Shown here: piece after piece, positions 13,191 through 16,510 of the stretch
How positions within the stretch are numbered: the first letter of the stretch is position 1
Layout: each line of letters starts with the position of its first letter
Assembly: GCA_035532735.1 (NCBI GenBank)
Contig: DATKQM010000026.1
Location: forward strand, 1 to 16,510
DNA length: 16,510 nucleotides
Source of the DNA: Chersky-840 sp035532735
GTDB taxonomy: Bacteria > Actinomycetota > Acidimicrobiia > Acidimicrobiales > UBA8190
Reading direction: 5' to 3'
Notes under the pieces: generated by a model
What the model was told of the DNA's origin: nothing
Databases searched by the model: none
The model's input: only the letters and a program-made list of their open reading frames with translations
Program-made: the position numbers and the translations under genes

Positions 13191-13898
13191 GTGATCGACG
13201 TCACCGATGCCACCTTCGAGCAGGACGTTCTGGCCCGCTCTGAGCAGGTCCCCGTCGTGGTGGACCTGTGGGCGCCGTGGTGTGGGCCTTGTCGCACCCT
13301 GGGACCGATCCTGGAGAAGGCCGTCGAGGCCAAGGATGGTTCGGTGGAGCTCGTGAAGGTCAACGTGGACGAGAACCCGCGGATATCGGCCTCGTTCCAG
13401 GTGCAGTCCATCCCGGCCGTCTACGCCCTCAAGGACCGCCAGGTCGTCGACGGGTTCATCGGCGCCGTTCCCGAGCCCCAGATCACCGAATTCGTCGAAC
13501 GGCTCGCCCCCGTGCCCTCAGAGGCCGACAAGCTGGTCGAGGTGGGCGACGAGGCGTCGTTGCGCCAGGCCCTCGAGCTCGAGCCCGACCACCCCGGCGC
13601 CGTCGTCGCCCTGGCGCGCCTGCTCGCCGCAGGCGGCGATCCGCCCGAGGCCCTGCGACTCCTTGCCCGTATCCCCGAGACGCCCGAGGCGCGCCAGGTG
13701 GCGGCCGAGGCCCGCTTGGCGGCCCAGCAGGTCGAGGTACCCGCCGACGGGGTGGACGTGCTGCTCGACGCGCTGTTGCCCAAGGTCAAAGACGACGAGG
13801 AAGCTCGCCAGGAGTTTCTCGACCTCCTCGAGACGTTGGGTCCCGACGACCCTCGCACCGCGTCGTATCGCAAGGCACTGTCCACTCGCCTGTTCTGA
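13191..13898 (+). CDS. Thioredoxin-domain co-chaperone (CnoX/YbbN-type)
   Basis: The product is 235 aa. Residues 1-105 form a thioredoxin domain with the redox motif WCGPC (Cys31, Cys34) and cis-proline Pro75 in SIPAVYAL. Residues about 115-235 are helical repeats of TPR character (DEASLRQALELEPDHPGAVVALARLL, here ALELEPDHPGA and VALARLLAAGG), the domain order of YbbN/CnoX. That family guards unfolding proteins and can hand them to chaperonins. The full CGPC suggests oxidoreductase activity is retained, unlike E. coli CnoX where the motif is degenerate. The start is set by the -10 box just upstream. It is codirectional with folP2 and holA but has its own spacing of 71 bp from folP2. Confidence 0.9.
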   Translation: MIDVTDATFEQDVLARSEQVPVVVDLWAPWCGPCRTLGPILEKAVEAKDGSVELVKVNVDENPRISASFQVQSIPAVYALKDRQVVDGFIGAVPEPQITEFVERLAPVPSEADKLVEVGDEASLRQALELEPDHPGAVVALARLLAAGGDPPEALRLLARIPETPEARQVAAEARLAAQQVEVPADGVDVLLDALLPKVKDDEEARQEFLDLLETLGPDDPRTASYRKALSTRLF

Positions 13899-13957
13899 AG
13901 AGCCGGGTGTCACGGCCCGGGCGCCAGACGCCCTCCGACGCCGTCACGGTGAGCGTG

Positions 13958-13963
13958 TAGGTT
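13958..13963 (+). promoter_or_regulatory. -10 box of the folP2-holA unit (leaderless arrangement)
   Basis: TAGGTT is followed by 6 nt and then GTG 13970. It suggests that folP2-holA has its own promoter, separate from the thioredoxin-like gene. Confidence 0.5.
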
Positions 13964-13969
13964 CACGCG

Positions 13970-14800
13970 GTGCACCTGCGCCTCGGTGACCGGACGTTCG
14001 ATCTGGCCACGCGGGGATTGGTCATGGGCATCTTGAACCGGACCCCCGACTCCTTTTACGACAAAGGCGCCACGTTCTCTCTCGACGCGCTCTTGCATCG
14101 CGCCGACGAGCTGCTGTCCTACGGCGCCGACATCCTCGACGTCGGTGGGGTGAAGGCGGGCCCGGGCCCGGAGGTGACCGAGGCCGAGGAGCTCGATCGG
14201 GTCATTCCCGCCATCGAGGCTTTACATAACCGACTGGACGTGGCCATCTCGGTCGACACGTGGCGGGCATCGGTGGCCCGCGCCGCGTACGGCGCCGGTG
14301 CCGTCGTGGGCAACGACATCAGTGGGTTCGCCGATCCCGACTACCTTCCCGCCGCCGCCGCGGCCGGAGCCGCGGTGGTGGCGACACACATCCGGATCGG
14401 TCCCCGCATCCCCGACCCCGAGCCGGCGTATGACGACGTCGTGGTGGCGGTCCGGGACTTTCTTGCCGAGCGGGCCGCGCAGGCGGGCGCGGCCGGCGTC
14501 GGCCCCGATCAGGTCGTGCTCGACGCCGGCCTCGACCTGGGCAAGACAGCGGCGCAGTCCCTCGAGCTGCTGCGCGCCTCGAATGTGCTGTGCGGGTTGG
14601 GGTACCCGCTGTTGCTGTCTGCCTCCAACAAGACGTTTCTCGGCGTGACCCTCGACCTCGACATCGATCACCGACGCGACGCTTCTCTCGCTGCTGCTGC
14701 TCTCGGCGTGTCGCTCGGTTGCCGCATTGTGCGTGCCCACGACGTCGCCGGGACCAGACGCGTCTGCGACGCCCTCGCCGCCGTCCTCGAGGCAGCGTGA
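13970..14800 (+). CDS. folP2: FolP2-type dihydropteroate synthase paralogue
   Basis: The product is 276 aa with the pterin-binding TIM-barrel of dihydropteroate synthase. MGILNRTPDSFYDKG (19-33), then DILDVGGVKAGPG (54-66), ISVDTWRA and NDISGF match the mycobacterial FolP2 pattern more than FolP1. Two catalytic segments differ from active enzymes: the usual GGES(T/S)RPG loop reads GGVKAGPG, and the usual SRKxF reads SNKTF (S219 N220 K221). Mycobacterial FolP2 is reported to lack synthase activity, so this protein is probably not the housekeeping folate enzyme; its true role is unknown. GTG 13970 follows a -10 box. Its TGA overlaps the holA GTG as GTGA, suggesting coupled translation. Confidence 0.85.
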   Translation: MHLRLGDRTFDLATRGLVMGILNRTPDSFYDKGATFSLDALLHRADELLSYGADILDVGGVKAGPGPEVTEAEELDRVIPAIEALHNRLDVAISVDTWRASVARAAYGAGAVVGNDISGFADPDYLPAAAAAGAAVVATHIRIGPRIPDPEPAYDDVVVAVRDFLAERAAQAGAAGVGPDQVVLDAGLDLGKTAAQSLELLRASNVLCGLGYPLLLSASNKTFLGVTLDLDIDHRRDASLAAAALGVSLGCRIVRAHDVAGTRRVCDALAAVLEAA

Positions 14801-15897
14801 CCCCGCCCCCGCCCGGCGCGTCCAAAGTGGGCTCGGCGTCCGCGTCCGACGGCGGGTCCTCACCGGGCGGCGCCGTAGCCCAGGCCGCGTTCCTCGTCCG
14901 GGGAGACGACGCATCGCTGGTGGGCCAGCGCGTGCACGACCTCCTCGGTTCTCTCGTGGGTGACAACGATGCCGCCATGGTGGTCGAGGAGCATGGCGGC
15001 TCGGGGGCCGATGATCTCGAGGTGGGCATCGTGGTGGACGCGTTGACGACACCACCGTTCCTCACCGACCGGCGCATCGTGGTGCTGCGCGACGCCGGTC
15101 GGCTGGTTGCCGCCGATGCGGCGCGTCTGGTGGCCTGTCTCGACGATCCTTTGCCCGGCGTCACCTTGGTCGCCGCCGGCGGAGGTGGCACCGTCCCCGC
15201 TTCTTTCGTGAAAGCCATCGAGCACCGGGGGACGATCATCGACACGTCGGTCGGGACAGGTCGGGCCCGCACCCAGTGGCTCGTCGATCACCTCCACGAT
15301 GGGCCCGTGAAGCTCGATGCCCGGGCGGGGTCGCGGCTCGGGGAACACCTCGGTGGCGACATGAGTCGTCTCCGAGGTCTTCTCGACGCCTTGGCGGCGG
15401 CCTACGGCGAGGGCGCGTCCATCGATATCGAGAAGCTTGAGCCCTTCCTCGGAGAAGCGGGCTCGGTTGCTCCGTGGGATCTCACCGATGCCGTCGACAA
15501 GGGTGACACCGAGGGCGCTCTCTCGGCCCTGCGAAGACTCTTCGGTGCGGGAGGGCTCCATCCCCTCCAGGTCCTCGCCATCTTGCACCGTCACTTTCAG
15601 GCCATGCTCCGGCTCGACGGGTCGGGCGTGACCACTCCTGACGAAGCCGCGGCCCGTCTCGGCATGCGCAGCTCCTTTCCAGCGCGCAAGGCACTCGAGC
15701 AAGGTCGTCGTCTAGGCCCCGCCGGGATCAGTCGGGCGGTCACGCTGCTGGGCGAAGCCGACCTCGACGTGCGGGGACGCAGCGCGCTGCCGTCGGAGAC
15801 GGTGCTCGAGGTGCTCGTGGGTCGCCTCAGCCGGCTGGGTGCGGCGAGGGAATCACCGATGCGTCGGCCTGCCGCCGGCTCTCGCCGAAGGGGTTGA
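14797..15897 (+). CDS. holA: DNA polymerase III subunit delta
   Basis: The product is 366 aa from GTG 14797, which overlaps the folP2 stop by 4 nt; the longer frame would run through folP2. Delta opens the beta clamp as part of the clamp loader. The sequence shows AAFLVRGDD in place of the usual start of domain 1, TTPPFLTDRRIVVLRDAG, VTLVAAGGGG, the lid region GGDMSRLRGLLDAL, and the C-terminal helical domain ALSALRRLFGAGGLHPLQVLAILHRHFQAML (here LFGAGGLHPLQVLAILHRHF), all typical of the family. The first 30 residues are a Pro/Gly/Ser-rich extension. The position next to rpsT and lepA is a common bacterial arrangement and supports the call. It ends 3 bp from the convergent rpsT stop. Confidence 0.92.
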   Translation: MTPPPPGASKVGSASASDGGSSPGGAVAQAAFLVRGDDASLVGQRVHDLLGSLVGDNDAAMVVEEHGGSGADDLEVGIVVDALTTPPFLTDRRIVVLRDAGRLVAADAARLVACLDDPLPGVTLVAAGGGGTVPASFVKAIEHRGTIIDTSVGTGRARTQWLVDHLHDGPVKLDARAGSRLGEHLGGDMSRLRGLLDALAAAYGEGASIDIEKLEPFLGEAGSVAPWDLTDAVDKGDTEGALSALRRLFGAGGLHPLQVLAILHRHFQAMLRLDGSGVTTPDEAAARLGMRSSFPARKALEQGRRLGPAGISRAVTLLGEADLDVRGRSALPSETVLEVLVGRLSRLGAARESPMRRPAAGSRRRG

Positions 15898-15900
15898 GGC

Positions 15901-16167
15901 TCAGCCTTCGCTTGCCGCGTTGGCCCGACGCATCAGTCGGGACTTGCGGTTGGCCGCTTGATTCTTGTGGATGACACCCTGCGCCGCGGCCTTGTCGATG
16001 CGGCGCACAGCGGCCCGTGTCGCCTCGGCGGCGTTGTCGGCTCCCGCGTCCACCGCGTTCACGGCCGTCTTGGTCCGTGTGCGGATCTCCGAGCGCACCG
16101 ACTTGTTGCTCAGTCGACGCCGCTCGTTCTGGCGGTTGCGCTTGATCTGGCTTGCGATGTTGGCCAC
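15901..16167 (-). CDS. rpsT: 30S ribosomal protein S20
   Basis: The product is 88 aa, the usual size for bS20. MANIASQIKRNRQNE, NKSVRSEIRTRTKT and the C-terminal GVIHKNQAANRKSRLMRRA are family hallmarks of this three-helix protein that binds the 5' domain of 16S rRNA. It starts at GTG 16167, with a ribosome site (AAGGAA) 5-7 nt upstream, unlike most neighbours. It is divergent from lepA and convergent with holA. Confidence 0.97.
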   Translation of the reverse strand: MANIASQIKRNRQNERRRLSNKSVRSEIRTRTKTAVNAVDAGADNAAEATRAAVRRIDKAAAQGVIHKNQAANRKSRLMRRANAASEG

Positions 16168-16280
16168 GTGCGTTCCTTACTCTGAGCGAGACTCTTGGCG
16201 GGGGGTCGGGAACGCCGGCATGCTGCCGGGTCCGGTGCGGGCGCCGGTCCCGAGCTCCCGGTGGGCGCCGGCTCGGGGAA

Positions 16281-16314
16281 CCCGTCTCCGGACCGTCGAG
16301 CCCGTCTCCGGACC
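16281..16314. repeat. Two 14-bp direct repeats between rpsT and lepA
   Basis: CCCGTCTCCGGACC occurs at 16281-16294 and 16301-16314, a 20-bp period or about two helix turns. It is followed by GGTCCC-c-GGGACC (16332-16344). These lie in the 256-bp divergent promoter region of a ribosomal protein gene and lepA, and could be operator sites. Confidence 0.45.
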
Positions 16315-16408
16315 AGGTCTTCGAGCCGAGCGGTCCCCGGGACCGGTCGAGGGGTCATCGTACCAGCTGGCCCGGGGACCTGGGGATGGGGACCGCCACG
16401 GCGACCGG

Positions 16409-16414
16409 TACGAT
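16409..16414 (+). promoter_or_regulatory. Candidate -10 box of lepA
   Basis: TACGAT is followed by 9 nt and then GTG 16424. The short gap leaves no room for a normal ribosome site. Confidence 0.45.
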
Positions 16415-16423
16415 CGGGAGACC

Positions 16424-16510
16424 GTGCCGAGCCAACTGCCACCGGGTCCCGTCACGACCGACCGGATCCGCAATTTCTCCATCATCAGCCACGTCGACCA
16501 CGGCAAGTCG
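16424..16510 (+). CDS. lepA: Elongation factor 4 (LepA), 5' end only
   Basis: Twenty-nine codons are in the window. After a 13-residue leader the protein reads DRIRNFSIISHVDHGKS, the start of the translational GTPase domain with the P-loop (HVDHGKS). The RNFSII prefix is the LepA/EF4 pattern rather than EF-Tu or EF-G. The gene next to rpsT and holA fits. EF4 is a ribosome-binding GTPase acting in translation quality and stress. The rest of the gene lies beyond the right edge. Confidence 0.9.
   Translation, partial: MPSQLPPGPVTTDRIRNFSIISHVDHGKS

Noticed and set aside
1..16510. CRISPR array, riboswitch or rRNA
   Set aside because: No regularly spaced repeats, no recognisable aptamer before any gene, and no rRNA sequence were seen on either strand.

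Overview
The window looks like chromosome of a high-GC actinobacterium (Actinomycetota), possibly Acidimicrobiia. The signs are very GC-rich third codon positions, frequent GTG starts, an F420-type luciferase-like oxidoreductase, a FolP2-type dihydropteroate synthase paralogue, a PAC2 protein, and many genes whose only visible start signal is a TAnnnT box 6-9 nt before the start codon (probably leaderless mRNAs). The class-level placement is an inference; no marker search was possible.

Left part (about 1-4912): an integrated mobile region abutting the 3' end of a tRNA-Ala(GGC) gene (4913-4986, minus). Next to the tRNA is a phage/ICE-type tyrosine integrase whose reading frame, with a near-perfect Shine-Dalgarno and GTG start at 4812, is cut by one in-frame TGA at codon 31. 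It is followed by an excisionase-like HTH gene on the plus strand, a roughly 230-bp control region with inverted repeats, and a tightly coupled minus-strand trio (3080 to 179). The trio consists of a complete tyrosine recombinase, a small Xre-type HTH protein and a six-CxxC protein that resembles a recombinase lacking its nucleophile. Overlaps of ATGA and GTGA join the three genes. The other end of the element is not visible and is probably beyond the left edge.

Right part (4913-16510): ordinary chromosome. In order it holds tRNA-Ala, leuS, an F420-type oxidoreductase (minus), a membrane protein with a DUF1707-like N-terminus, an FMN alpha-hydroxy-acid oxidase family gene (minus), an FKBP-type peptidyl-prolyl isomerase lipoprotein, a two-gene minus-strand unit (phosphotransferase then PAC2), a thioredoxin-like CnoX/YbbN-type gene, folP2 overlapping holA, rpsT (minus), and the start of lepA running off the right edge. 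The holA-rpsT-lepA neighbourhood is a commonly seen bacterial arrangement and supports those three calls.

The part most worth following up is the recombinase trio and its relation to the decayed tRNA integrase: the element seems to have lost its own integrase reading frame while keeping an apparently intact second recombination module.
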